Made by a program: the position numbers and the translations under genes. From contig NZ_FTNI01000037.1 of assembly GCF_900156315.1 (NCBI RefSeq), forward strand, positions 1 to 64,000: a DNA stretch of 64,000 bases. The letters run 5' to 3'. The notes below the pieces were generated by a model. It saw only the letters and a list, made by a program, of their open reading frames with translations. It was not told the origin of the DNA and ran no database searches. Shown here in pieces: positions 27,479 to 35,721 of this stretch (position 1 is its first letter; every line of letters begins with the position of its first letter). Source of the stretch: Microbispora rosea. GTDB lineage: Bacteria > Actinomycetota > Actinomycetes > Streptosporangiales > Streptosporangiaceae.

Positions 27479-28309
27479 TCAGGGCTGGGTGGCGAGGACG
27501 GTCACCGGGTCACCGACCCGGATTTCGCCGTAGTCGCGGGGGACGAAGCGGACGCCGAACCAGGTCTTGCCGTCCCAGCGGCGGTGGAGGGCCAGGGTGC
27601 GGAGAGGTTCCTTGCCCTTCTCCAAGGTGGTGGGGTCGTAGGTGGGCACGGCGCAGCGGTCGCAGAGTTCGGACATGCGGAAACGGAGGGCGCCGATGCG
27701 GATCTCGCGCCAGGTGTCCTCGACATAGGGGGCGAAGCCGTCCACGACGAGATTGGGGCGGAAGCGGGCCATGTCGAGGGGGGCGGGGACCTCCTCCTGG
27801 CGTTCGAGGGCGCCCTCGGCGATCCAGTCGTCGAGCCGGCAGAGGGAGGAACGGGAGGTGATCAGGAAGGGGGCGTCCCCGGCCAGACTGACGACGTCGC
27901 CGGGGAGGCCGCCGTGGGAGGCCGGGACGGCGCAGCGCCGGGGGTCGTCGAGCCATACGAGGCGGGCGGGTTTGCCCAGCAATCGGGTGAACCAGGTGTG
28001 GGCCTCCGGATGGGCGAGGACCACCGTGTCCACTTCCACGAAGTGGACGGGGACGTGTTCACCGGTGGCCGGGGGGACTTTCAGCTGCGGCAGACCGGGA
28101 GCCTCAAGCAGAAGGCCGCCCTCGGCGGTGGGGGTGGCCACGACGGAGAGCATCCGCGGATTCTCCCCGACCCAGTGCAGGTTGCCCGACTCGTCCACCA
28201 CGGCCCACCGGCGATCCCCCGCCAGCCCCCACGGCTCCACGACCGCCGAATCAACAACCCACCCAGAAACCGACTTCACCGGATACATACGGATCTCGGC
28301 CAGCTCCAC
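27479..28309 (-). CDS. MOSC domain oxidoreductase-like protein
   Basis: 276 residues. An N-terminal MOSC beta-barrel domain (about 1-120; IRMYPVKSVSG, GLAGDRRWAVVD) precedes the MOSC domain (about 125-275). MARFRPNLVVDG, LCDRCAVPTYDP with the conserved Cys that binds molybdenum cofactor or sulfur, and FGVRFVPRDYGEIRVGDPV are diagnostic. Related mARC-type proteins reduce N-hydroxylated compounds; the exact substrate here is unknown. Single gene, opposite to its neighbours. Confidence 0.92.
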   Translation of the reverse strand: MELAEIRMYPVKSVSGWVVDSAVVEPWGLAGDRRWAVVDESGNLHWVGENPRMLSVVATPTAEGGLLLEAPGLPQLKVPPATGEHVPVHFVEVDTVVLAHPEAHTWFTRLLGKPARLVWLDDPRRCAVPASHGGLPGDVVSLAGDAPFLITSRSSLCRLDDWIAEGALERQEEVPAPLDMARFRPNLVVDGFAPYVEDTWREIRIGALRFRMSELCDRCAVPTYDPTTLEKGKEPLRTLALHRRWDGKTWFGVRFVPRDYGEIRVGDPVTVLATQP

Positions 28310-28561
28310 TCCGACAGCGTACGTCCGGGAATCACTCCTCGATAGACGTAAGCTCCCGCCGCTTCACCGCCAATTCGTCCCCGGCGACATGCGGCGCAGC
28401 CAGGCCGGCGTCACCCCTCCGCTCTCCCGGCCGGCGCCCACTGCGGCGGATATGCCGCGATGGGGTAGCGATACGGGTGTTTTCCCCCTGCCAACCACAC
28501 GACGGGCGCAGGCAACCTGGAAGTCCCTGGAGCAGTGCATGACAGCAAGGGGGAATCGACC

Positions 28562-28753
28562 ATGTGCCGGCACCACTCGCAGCGCCCGTCGGCGACCGCT
28601 CCCGACCGCGCCGTGACCTGCCGGATCGGGGACGGCCTCCGGCAGGGATGGGGACCGCTGGGCGACGGCGTGGTGCTCTTGGCCGACAGCGGCGAGCTCA
28701 CGGCCGGCGGACGGAGCATCCCCGCCCGCGAGCTGGTGGGGTGTGCGGTGTGA
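28562..28753 (+). CDS. DUF5999 family small protein
   Basis: 63 residues beginning MCRHHSQRPSATAPDRA with the family core QGWGPLGDGVVLLADSGEL and a G-R-x-I-P end; Streptomyces DUF5999 proteins have the near-identical pattern MCxHxxxCPSAxAxDR...QGWSLLCNGVVLFxDTGEL. The usual Cys at position 9 is Arg here. An AAGGGGGAA site precedes the ATG. Its stop overlaps the start of the HATPase gene (GTGTGA), indicating translational coupling. Function unknown. Confidence 0.7.
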   Translation: MCRHHSQRPSATAPDRAVTCRIGDGLRQGWGPLGDGVVLLADSGELTAGGRSIPARELVGCAV

Positions 28754-29298
28754 GCATGATCTACTCTCCTTTCCGGAACCAGCCGGTGCCGGCCTCGTAC
28801 GGCTGCGAGGCGGGCAACCGCCCGCGGCGCCGGCACTCGTTCATCCGTGACCGCTGGCAGACATTGCTACGGGTGGTCGGCGACCTGGCGATACAGCTCG
28901 CGGACAGCCCCGACTTCGAAGTGACCTCCTGGCGGTTGCCCGTGGAGACGACTTCATGCGGCCGGGCCCGCCGTCTGACCCGCAAGCAATTGAGCACATG
29001 GGGCATGGACTACCTGGCCGACGAGGCGGAGCTCCTGGTGAGCGAGCTGGTCGCGAACGTGCTGCGCCACACGTGCTGCGACGACCTCACCATGAGACTG
29101 TCGACGGTGCATGGGCTGCTGCGCTGCGAGATCGAGGACTGCAGCGAGGGGATCCCCAAGATGCGCTGGCCCGCCCCCGACGACGAGAGCGGCCGAGGGC
29201 TGCACATACTGGACGCACTGGCCTGCTGCTGGGGGACCGATCGCACCCCGAGGGGAAAGATCATTTGGTTCGAGCTGTCCTCCAAGGTCCGTCGCTGA
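28750..29298 (+). CDS. HATPase_c_2 ATP-binding protein (anti-sigma factor/RsbW-like)
   Basis: 182-residue GHKL ATPase: N-box LLVSELVANVLRH (about 97-110), G1 IEDCSEGIPKM and G2 SGRGLHILDAL. These are the motifs of serine kinases that bind sigma factors and phosphorylate STAS antagonists. The region before about 70 is not conserved. GTG 28750 has GGTGGGG eight bases upstream and overlaps the DUF5999 stop; an ATG at 28756 is an alternative. A STAS protein follows 280 bases downstream. Confidence 0.88.
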   Translation: MSMIYSPFRNQPVPASYGCEAGNRPRRRHSFIRDRWQTLLRVVGDLAIQLADSPDFEVTSWRLPVETTSCGRARRLTRKQLSTWGMDYLADEAELLVSELVANVLRHTCCDDLTMRLSTVHGLLRCEIEDCSEGIPKMRWPAPDDESGRGLHILDALACCWGTDRTPRGKIIWFELSSKVRR

Positions 29299-29436
29299 CG
29301 GCCGCCGCTTTCCCTGCAACGGAACAGGAGCGAGCCACCTTCATGACAGAGAACGCGATCTGCCGGCCGCGGCCCTACCGAGGAGGCTTGAGAGGGAGCC
29401 GCTCGTGCCCAACCCCGAGGGGGTACGGCGCCCCGC

Positions 29437-29497
29437 GTCTCCGTGAACCGGGTCTCCGTGAACCGGGTCTCCGTGAACCGGTGTCTCCGTGGGCGGG
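29437..29497 (+). repeat. 15-bp direct repeat array, about 4 units
   Basis: Three exact copies of GTCTCCGTGAACCGG at 29437, 29452 and 29467 and a diverged fourth from 29483, between the HATPase and STAS genes. No hairpin potential or protein-coding signature; too short and unspaced for CRISPR. Could be slippage or an operator array. Confidence 0.8.
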
Positions 29498-29575
29498 GTC
29501 CACGCGGGCCGGGTCTGAGTGGAGTGCTACCCCCGGCTGAAGCTGGTCGCGGCTGACAAGATTGGGAAGGACGAG

Positions 29576-29917
29576 ATGGGCAGGCTACACATCGTCGTCG
29601 GCCACAAACCGCCCCACACGGTGCTGGCTCTCGACGGGGAACTCGACGTGGCCACCGCCCCACACCTCGACGACGCGTTCGTGCGGGAGTGCGAGGCGGG
29701 CTACCGGAAGGTGATCCTCGACGTGGGGGCGTTGAGGTTCTGCGACTCTTACGGCTTGCGGATGCTGCTGCGCTTGCAGGACCGGTGCGTCGCGGACGGC
29801 GGCCGCATGGTGCTGGCTGACACGCGCGGGATGCTGGCCCGGGTGCTGAACCTGACCGGCCTCGAACGCGCGCTTGTCCAGTTCGAGACCGTGGAGCGGG
29901 CCGCGGCCGAGCTCTGA
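29576..29917 (+). CDS. STAS domain anti-sigma factor antagonist
   Basis: 113-residue SpoIIAA-like protein. LDGELDVATAPHL in the first strands and FCDSYGLRMLL with the phosphorylatable Ser after Asp (usual DSSGL). Start ATG 29576 with GGAAGG five bases upstream. With the HATPase gene upstream it forms a candidate partner-switch pair; the cognate sigma factor is not adjacent. Confidence 0.88.
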   Translation: MGRLHIVVGHKPPHTVLALDGELDVATAPHLDDAFVRECEAGYRKVILDVGALRFCDSYGLRMLLRLQDRCVADGGRMVLADTRGMLARVLNLTGLERALVQFETVERAAAEL

Positions 29918-30042
29918 CCCCCGCCCCCGAGCGGACGAGCTCGGTGGAGGCATTTCCGCGGGTGGAGCGGAGCCGGCTTCGCGAGGACCGGAGGTTCCTC
30001 CCGGCGCGGTGACCGACCCCGCCAAGGTCCGTGGACACCCCG

Positions 30043-30915
30043 TCAGCGGCCGATCTTGTCCAGCTCGGCGAGTTCCTCGTCGGAGAGCGAGAGCCCGGCG
30101 CCGCCGACGTTCTCGCGCAGGTGCGTCAGCGACGAGGTGCCGGGGATCAGGAGGATATTCGGCGACCGCTGCAGCAACCAGGCCAGGGCCACAGACATCG
30201 GCGTCGCATCCAGCCGTGCCGCCACCGTCGACAGCGCCGAGGACTGCAGGGGGCTGAAGCCGCCGAGGGGGAAGAAGGGCACGTAGGCGATGCCCTCTTC
30301 GGCGAGCTCGTCGATCAGCTCGTCGTCTTGGCGATAGGCGAGGTTGTACATGTTCTGCACGCAGACGATCGGCGCGATCGTGCGTGCCTCTGCGACCTGT
30401 TCGGCCGTCGCGTTGCTGACTCCGAGATGGCGGATAAGACCCTGCCGCTGAAGCTCGACGAGCGTCTCGAAGGGCTCGGTGAGCGAGCCGGGCCGGGGTC
30501 CCCGGGCGTCGCCGAGCCGGAGGTTGACCAGGTCGAGCACATCGAGGCCGAGGGTTTCAAGGTTTTCGTGGACGGCGCGGCGCAGGTCTTCGGGCTGTCG
30601 GGCCGGGGGCCAGCCGCCGTGCTCGTCGCGGGTCGCGCCGACCTTGGTCGCGATGTGCAGCGATTCCGCGTACGGGTGCAGCGCTTCGCGGATCAGCAGG
30701 TTGGTGACGCGCGGGCCGTAGGCGCCGGCGGTGTCGATGTGGGTGATTCCGAGGTCGGCGACCTCGCGGAGGACTGCGACGGCGCTGTCGTGGTCGGCGG
30801 GCGGGCCCATGACCCCTGGCCCGGCGAGCTGCATGGCGCCGTAGCCGAACCGGGTGACGGTCAGATCGCCCAGGGTCCAGGTGCCGCCGGGAAGCGAAGT
30901 GGAGAGCGTGCTCAT
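30043..30915 (-). CDS. Aldo/keto reductase
   Basis: 290-residue NADPH-dependent TIM-barrel oxidoreductase. The catalytic tetrad is visible in part: Asp in HIDTAGAYG with its Tyr, and Lys in IATKVGATR. RHLGVSNATAEQV and IPGTSSLTHLREN bind cofactor phosphate. The usual catalytic His at the end of the strand reading DVLDLVNLR appears replaced by Asn, as in several actinobacterial AKRs that reduce flavonoid or macrolide-type ketones. Divergent from the HxlR regulator at 31045, which probably controls it. Confidence 0.92.
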   Translation of the reverse strand: MSTLSTSLPGGTWTLGDLTVTRFGYGAMQLAGPGVMGPPADHDSAVAVLREVADLGITHIDTAGAYGPRVTNLLIREALHPYAESLHIATKVGATRDEHGGWPPARQPEDLRRAVHENLETLGLDVLDLVNLRLGDARGPRPGSLTEPFETLVELQRQGLIRHLGVSNATAEQVAEARTIAPIVCVQNMYNLAYRQDDELIDELAEEGIAYVPFFPLGGFSPLQSSALSTVAARLDATPMSVALAWLLQRSPNILLIPGTSSLTHLRENVGGAGLSLSDEELAELDKIGR

Positions 30916-30972
30916 GCCTTACGTCTTTCGTGTCGAACTAAGTGGTGCATAACGGTTCGATGCATCAGTATT

Positions 30973-30987
30973 GGTGTGCAACGCACC
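30973..30987. promoter_or_regulatory. Candidate HxlR operator
   Basis: GGTGTGCAACGCACC is an inverted repeat (GGTG-CACC arms) between the divergent aldo/keto reductase and HxlR genes, beside repeated GTGCATAA/GATGCATC words. Placement suits autoregulation. Confidence 0.4.
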
Positions 30988-31044
30988 GATAGGAAGTAGG
31001 CACTTCGGAGTGCGTAAGGCACCCACAGATCCAAGGAGCGGTCG

Positions 31045-31491
31045 ATGACGACGATGACGGCGGCACAGAAGAGGGCACAGGCCAAGGCGGAGTATGACGC
31101 CTTCCTCGCCGTATGTCCCAGCCGCAAGCTGCTCGACCGGATCTCCGACAAGTGGGTCACGCTGATCCTGGCCGCGCTGGGCAGCGGCGGCGGCTCGCCT
31201 GAGCCGGGCGCCGACTGCGCCGGTGAGCCGCGGTCGATGCGCTACTCGGAGTTGTCCCGCCAGCTGGCCGGCGTCAGTCAGAAGATGCTCACCCAGACGC
31301 TGCGCTCCTTGGAGCGCGACGGTCTGATCACCCGCACCGCGACGCCGACCGTGCCCGTAACGGTCTGCTACGAGCTGACCGACCTCGGTCTCTCCCTGCA
31401 CCAGTTGATGCGCGGCCTGAAGGCCTGGGCCGAGATGCACATGGACGATGTGCTCGCCAACCGCGCGACGTACGACGCCGGCGCCGCCTGA
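31045..31491 (+). CDS. HxlR family transcriptional regulator
   Basis: 148 residues with the HxlR winged helix: CPSRKLLDRISDKWVTLILAAL, MRYSELSRQLAGVSQKMLTQTLRSLERDG, YELTDLG. An insert of about 15 residues rich in Gly/Ser/Pro after the first helix pair is unusual for the family. The Cys in AVCPSRK is the common redox/aldehyde-sensing position. Divergent from the aldo/keto reductase. Confidence 0.92.
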   Translation: MTTMTAAQKRAQAKAEYDAFLAVCPSRKLLDRISDKWVTLILAALGSGGGSPEPGADCAGEPRSMRYSELSRQLAGVSQKMLTQTLRSLERDGLITRTATPTVPVTVCYELTDLGLSLHQLMRGLKAWAEMHMDDVLANRATYDAGAA

Positions 31492-31678
31492 GCCCTCGTC
31501 CACGTCTGGAGTGCGCTTTCCGAGGCATGCCCGAGGCGCGATCGTGCTCGCCATCGCCCGGCCGATCACATCGACCGCCGTGCCGGATGAGACCAGGTCA
31601 GGGCGGCGACACCCCTTGCCGGTCAGATGACGGGCAAGGGATGCGGCTCCGTCGCGCCGTGCGCGCGGAGCGTGGCGG

Positions 31679-32164
31679 TCACCCGGTCACCTTCTGGAGG
31701 AACTCGCTCACGTTGACCGCGGTTCTGCTGATCTTCTCTTCGAGCGTGAGGGACTCCGGCATCCGCCCGCCGGGACCGACGTCCTTCTTGCCTCGCAGGT
31801 AGAGGGAGCAGGCCAGGTCGGTGCAGATATAGGCGCCCACGGAGTTGCCGCTTCCGCCGGTGCGGCGGGCGGTCATCAGCGACACGCCGTCACCGGTGTG
31901 CGTGGTCAGGCAGAGCGAGCACATGCTGCGCCGTACGTGTCCGGCGTTGGGGGCGGCCCGTCGTAGTGCCACCCCCACCAGACGGTCGCCCTGCTCGGCG
32001 ACCAGGTAGGCGCGACCCGGGGAGGAAGGGTCCTGCCAGCCCAGGAAGTCCAGGTCGTCCCAGGGCCGCCCATCCAGGTCCCTCGGTACGGCAAGGCGTT
32101 TGACCTCACCCTTGGTGCAGTTGACGAACGAGGCGCGGATCTCGCGCTCGGCAATTGGCCTCAT
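31679..32164 (-). CDS. FBP (FusB-like) zinc-finger domain protein
   Basis: 161 residues of the elongation-factor-G-binding treble-clef family. CSLCLTTH and CTDLACSLYLRG supply the four zinc ligands, with the family pattern VSLMTARRTG between them. WDDLDFLGW marks the N-terminal half. FusB itself rescues EF-G from fusidic acid in staphylococci; actinomycete relatives are common and of unknown role. ATG 32164 is used; a GTG at 32170 is possible. Confidence 0.85.
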   Translation of the reverse strand: MRPIAEREIRASFVNCTKGEVKRLAVPRDLDGRPWDDLDFLGWQDPSSPGRAYLVAEQGDRLVGVALRRAAPNAGHVRRSMCSLCLTTHTGDGVSLMTARRTGGSGNSVGAYICTDLACSLYLRGKKDVGPGGRMPESLTLEEKISRTAVNVSEFLQKVTG

Positions 32165-32266
32165 AGGCACGAACCTATCGGTGGCCGGTTTTCAGGGCAA
32201 TTGATTAAGTTTTCTCCTAGGGATCCTAGGAATGGCGGCAGGACGTACCCGACCGGCCGCGGGTGC

Positions 32267-32740
32267 TCACCGCCACCGCTCTTCGGGGGAGCCGGTTCGC
32301 CGACTGTGGTGAACCAGCAGCTTGGACAGCAGCTCGGTCAACTGCTGTCGCTCCTCGGGTGACAGCGGAGCCAGCAGTTCGTCCTGGCTTTCGGCCAGCC
32401 GCTTCTCCAGCCGCCGCAGCTGCCGTGCGCCCTCCGGGGTCAGCGAGACGATGTTGCGCCGCCGGTCAGAGGGGTCCGGGGCGCGCTCGACCAGTCCGCG
32501 CTCGGCGAGTTCGTTGATCGTCGCGACCATGTCGCTGAGGTGGATGCCGCTACGGCGGCCCAGCGCGGCCTGGCTGGCCGGGCCGCGCTCCTCCAGCGTC
32601 GCCAGCAGACGGTAGTGGTAGCCGCGGCCGCCGACCGACGAGAACCCGTCGCCCACCAGGCGGTGCGCGTGGTTGGCGGTCTGGCCGAGCAGCCAGCTGG
32701 GCAGGCCCTCCCACCGGGCGGGCGTCTCCTCGGTCTCCAT
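32267..32740 (-). CDS. MarR family transcriptional regulator
   Basis: 157 residues. Winged helix with YHYRLLATLEERGPASQAALGRRSGIHLSDMVATINELAERGLVER in two stretches, and the wing DPSDRRRNIVSLTPEG, the MarR DxRxx signature. Divergent from an epoxide hydrolase gene with palindromes of AACGTT/AACGATT type between them. Confidence 0.93.
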   Translation of the reverse strand: METEETPARWEGLPSWLLGQTANHAHRLVGDGFSSVGGRGYHYRLLATLEERGPASQAALGRRSGIHLSDMVATINELAERGLVERAPDPSDRRRNIVSLTPEGARQLRRLEKRLAESQDELLAPLSPEERQQLTELLSKLLVHHSRRTGSPEERWR

Positions 32741-32798
32741 GCAGCCAAGTCTAACGAATCGTTTGGCGCACTAATGGTTGTGCTATCGTTCGGCAAGC

Positions 32799-32821
32799 AA
32801 ACGTTGGCCAGCCTAACGTTT
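32799..32821. promoter_or_regulatory. MarR operator
   Basis: Arms AAACGTT and AACGTTT separated by nine bases, 34 bases upstream of the epoxide hydrolase start. Related words AACGAATCGTTT (32753-32764) and AAACGATT (32828-32835) lie on both sides, suggesting several MarR dimers in the divergent promoter. Confidence 0.6.
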
Positions 32822-32854
32822 ATGAAACAAACGATTCCCTCCGGAGTTGAGACC

Positions 32855-33970
32855 ATGATCAAGCCGTTCCACATCGCCATCCCTCAAGCCGACCTCGACG
32901 ACCTGGCCGACCGGCTCGCCCGCACCCGCTGGCCCAACGAGGTCGCCGACGCCGGGTGGGACTACGGCTTCCCGCTCGCGCAACTCAAGGAACTCGCCGA
33001 ATACTGGCGGACCGGGTACGACTGGCGCGAGCACGAGGCCGAGCTCAACAGGCTCCCGCACTTCACCACGGAGATCGAGGGCCAGAACATCCACTTCGTC
33101 CACGTCCGGTCCGCGAAGCCGGACGCGCTGGCGCTGATCCTCACCCACGGCTGGCCCGGCTCGTTCCTGGAGTTCCTCGATGTCATCGAGCCGCTGTCGC
33201 GCGAGTTCCATCTGGTGATCCCGTCCATCCCCGGATACGGCTTCTCCGGGCCGACCCACGAACGCGGCTGGGACGTCGTCCGGGTTGCGCGGGCCTGGGC
33301 CGAGCTGATGCGCCGTCTCGGGTACGAGCGGTACGGCGCCCAGGGCGGCGACTTCGGCGCGGGCATCTCCCTGGCGCTCGGCGCGGTGGCACCCGAGCGG
33401 GTCGTCGGGGTCCACGTCAACTACCTTCCGACCCGGCCGGTCCCGGATGCCGGCATCGAGCTGTCCGAGACGGACGAGGCCCGGCTGGGCAAGGTCAGGC
33501 GCCTGATGGCGAACCGTCCGCCGTACCAGGCCCTGCAGGCTCTCACCCCTCAGACCATCGGCTACGCGCTGACCGACTCGCCGGTCGGCCAGCTCGTCTG
33601 GATCGCCGAGCGCTTCGCACAGTGGACCGACCCCCGCTCGGACATCGGTGACGACCGGATGCTCACCGACGTCTCGCTGTACTGGCTGACCGCCACCGCG
33701 GCCTCCTCGGCGCGACTGCACCACGAGACCCCACGGGGAGCCGCGCCGTGCCCGGCGCCGGTCGGCGTGGCGGTGTTCGCCCACGACATCACGCAGTCGG
33801 TGCGGCCGCTGGCCGAGCGGCTTTACGACATCAGGCACTGGTCGGAGTTCGAGCGCGGCGGCCACTTCGCGGCGATGGAGGTGCCGGAGTTGCTCGCCGG
33901 GGACGTCCGGGACTTCTTCCTCACCCGGATCGGCAAGTCCGAGGGTCAGGGTCAGGTCCCGGGCGCGTGA
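32855..33970 (+). CDS. Epoxide hydrolase (EHN domain, alpha/beta hydrolase)
   Basis: 371 residues. The N-terminal EHN lid (about 1-105; PFHIAIPQADLDDLADRLARTRW) and alpha/beta core are characteristic. Oxyanion HGWPGSFLEF, nucleophile Asp in AQGGDFGAGI, and catalytic His near the end in ERGGHFAAME are present. Tyr in YRxx-type positions for epoxide opening is less clear. Opens epoxides to diols, often for detoxification. The MarR gene upstream is the likely repressor. Confidence 0.92.
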   Translation: MIKPFHIAIPQADLDDLADRLARTRWPNEVADAGWDYGFPLAQLKELAEYWRTGYDWREHEAELNRLPHFTTEIEGQNIHFVHVRSAKPDALALILTHGWPGSFLEFLDVIEPLSREFHLVIPSIPGYGFSGPTHERGWDVVRVARAWAELMRRLGYERYGAQGGDFGAGISLALGAVAPERVVGVHVNYLPTRPVPDAGIELSETDEARLGKVRRLMANRPPYQALQALTPQTIGYALTDSPVGQLVWIAERFAQWTDPRSDIGDDRMLTDVSLYWLTATAASSARLHHETPRGAAPCPAPVGVAVFAHDITQSVRPLAERLYDIRHWSEFERGGHFAAMEVPELLAGDVRDFFLTRIGKSEGQGQVPGA

Positions 33971-33985
33971 GCGTCGCCGGCGGAA

Positions 33986-34014
33986 CGAGGGCCGTGCGGG
34001 CGGCGCGGCCCTCG
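33986..34014. terminator. Bidirectional-type hairpin between convergent genes
   Basis: CGAGGGCCGTGC pairs with GCGCGGCCCTCG over 12 bp (one G-U) with a five-base loop, in the 80-base gap between the convergent epoxide hydrolase and sigma factor genes. No U-tract, as usual in actinomycetes. Confidence 0.65.
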
Positions 34015-34050
34015 TCGCGGGACCTGGCGGACAGGATGTGTCCGCAGGCG

Positions 34051-35292
34051 CTACCGCAGGTGGTCGCGACGGCGGGTCAGGTACGCGATCTCCGCGGTGT
34101 TGCCCGCCAGGCCGATGGCCTTGTCGTAGGCCGCGCGCGACTCATGATCACGGCCCAGCCGGCGCAGCAGGTCGGCACGGGTGGCGTGGTAGGCGTGATA
34201 GCCGGCCAACCGGGGCTCAAGACGGCCGACGGCCGCCAGCGCCACCTCCGGGCCGTCGAGCTCGGCGACCGCGATGGCCCGGTTGAGCGCGACGATCGGC
34301 GATGGGTCGAGGCGGACGAGCTGGTCGTAGAGGGCGAGGACCTGCGACCAGTCGGTGTCGCGCATGTCACGGGCGGAGGTGTGCACCGCGTTGATGGCCG
34401 CGAGAATCTGGTAGCGGCCCGGAGCCTCTCCGGCGGCGGCGGCCGCGAGGCGCTCGCGCACCAGCCGGTGCCCCTCGGCGATCAGCGCCGCGTCCCAGGT
34501 CCCACGGTCCTGCTCGTCGAGAGCGACCAGTTGCCCGTCGGCCGAGACCCGTGCGGGGCGGCGGGCCTCGGTCAAAAGCATCAGCGCCAGCAGTCCGGCC
34601 ACCTCACCGTCGTCGGGCAGGAGGACACGGATCAGGCGAGTGAGCCGGATCGCCTCGGCGGTCAGCTCGTGCCGTACGGGATCGGTGTCGGGGCCGGTGG
34701 CCAGGTAGCCCTCGTTGAACACGAGGTAGAGGACGGCGAGGACGCCGGAGACGCGCGCCGGGAGGTCCTCCGCCGACGGCACTCGATAGGGGATGCGGGC
34801 CGCCTTGATCTTGGCCTTCGCGCGGGTGATCCGCTGCCCCATGGCGCTCTCGGCCACCAGGAAGGCACGGGCGATCTCGGGCATGGTCAGGCCGGCGACC
34901 ATGCGCAGCGTCAGCGCCACGCGACTCTCCATCGCCAGTGCCGGGTGACAGCAGGTGAAGATCAGCCGGAGCCGGTCGTCGTCGATGGCGCCGACGGGCT
35001 CGCGCGGGTCGTCGTCGTAGACCATCTGAGCCTCCTTGTGCTTGTCGTCGCGTCTGCTCTCGCGCCGGATCCGGTCGATGGCCTTTCGGTTGGCGGTGGT
35101 GGTCAGCCAGGCGCCGGGATTGGGCGGCACGCCGTCGGCCGGCCACCGCTGGACGGCGGTCGCGAACGCCTCGGCGGCCGCCTCCTCGGCGATGTCGAGG
35201 TCACCGAACCGCCTGGTCAGGGCGGCGACCACCCGTGCCCATTCCTCGTGGTGGGCCTGGGTGATCGCCTCGCGGACGTCGATCCCGCTCAC
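34051..35292 (-). CDS. ECF42-type RNA polymerase sigma factor with C-terminal DUF6596/TPR-like domain
   Basis: 413 residues. Sigma region 2 (about 12-80; DLDIAEEAAAEAFATAVQRWP, NPGAWLTTTANRKAIDRIR) and region 4 (about 110-170; LTLRMVAGLTMPEIARAFLVAESAMGQRITRAK) are followed by a long helical domain (about 185-410) with RHELTAEAIRLTRLI and NRAIAVAELDGPEVAL. This is the ECF42 layout, whose C-terminal domain is needed for activity instead of an anti-sigma factor. Its start overlaps the stop of a DGPF (YCII) gene, the standard ECF42 partner. Confidence 0.92.
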   Translation of the reverse strand: MSGIDVREAITQAHHEEWARVVAALTRRFGDLDIAEEAAAEAFATAVQRWPADGVPPNPGAWLTTTANRKAIDRIRRESRRDDKHKEAQMVYDDDPREPVGAIDDDRLRLIFTCCHPALAMESRVALTLRMVAGLTMPEIARAFLVAESAMGQRITRAKAKIKAARIPYRVPSAEDLPARVSGVLAVLYLVFNEGYLATGPDTDPVRHELTAEAIRLTRLIRVLLPDDGEVAGLLALMLLTEARRPARVSADGQLVALDEQDRGTWDAALIAEGHRLVRERLAAAAAGEAPGRYQILAAINAVHTSARDMRDTDWSQVLALYDQLVRLDPSPIVALNRAIAVAELDGPEVALAAVGRLEPRLAGYHAYHATRADLLRRLGRDHESRAAYDKAIGLAGNTAEIAYLTRRRDHLR

Positions 35293-35612
35293 AGGAACGG
35301 TCGCACCTCGACTTTCCGGTTGCAGGCCTCGGACCCCTCGGTCGCCAGCCTGAGCGCCACGTCGAGGTCGGCGGCCTCGATGATCCAGAAGCCGGCGAGG
35401 TACTCCTTCGACTCCAGGAAGGGCCCGTCGGTGACCATCGCCTCCCCGCCCCGGTTGTCGATGACGGTGGCCGTGCTGGGCGAGGCGAGGCCGCCGGCGA
35501 AGACCCAGTGGCCCTCGGCCTGGAGCCGGTCGTTGAACACGTCGATCGCGGCGTCCTCCTCCGGGGTGGCGAGACCGGCCTGGTCGTGGATCACGGAAAG
35601 CAGGTACTGCAT
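35289..35612 (-). CDS. DGPF/YCII protein, ECF42 partner
   Basis: 107 residues, ferredoxin fold: MQYLLSVIHDQ, then the signature MVTDGPFLESKEYLAGFWIIE and an end KVEVRPFL. DGPF proteins are the main members of ECF42 regulons; biochemical role unknown. Translationally coupled to the sigma factor gene. Three 14-bp repeats lie just upstream. Confidence 0.9.
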   Translation of the reverse strand: MQYLLSVIHDQAGLATPEEDAAIDVFNDRLQAEGHWVFAGGLASPSTATVIDNRGGEAMVTDGPFLESKEYLAGFWIIEAADLDVALRLATEGSEACNRKVEVRPFL

Positions 35613-35661
35613 CTGAGGATCATCTCCTTGGGTGCCGGAACAAGTGGAGCCGCAACAGTGG

Positions 35662-35698
35662 TGTCAAGACAGCGATGTCAAGACGGTGGTGTCAAGAC
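35662..35698 (-). repeat. Three 14-bp repeats upstream of DGPF-ECF42 operon
   Basis: TGTCAAGAC occurs at 35662, 35676 and 35690, exactly 14 bp apart. On the operon's strand this reads GTCTTGACA three times, about 50-85 bases before the DGPF start, each containing a TTGACA -35-like box. May be a regulator site array or multiple promoter elements. Confidence 0.6.
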
Positions 35699-35721
35699 TG
35701 GGGGCGTGCCGGTCGGGCGCT

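Noticed and set aside
28310-28561. A gene remnant between MOSC and DUF5999 genes
   Set aside because: No frame shows a family pattern or ribosome site; treated as promoter DNA.
29437-29497. CRISPR-like repeats
   Set aside because: 15-bp units are directly adjacent with no spacers and no cas genes nearby; the same holds for 61866-61970.
31679-32164. Fusidic acid resistance gene
   Set aside because: The protein shares the FusB zinc-finger domain, but actinomycete homologues are widespread and resistance cannot be inferred from the domain.
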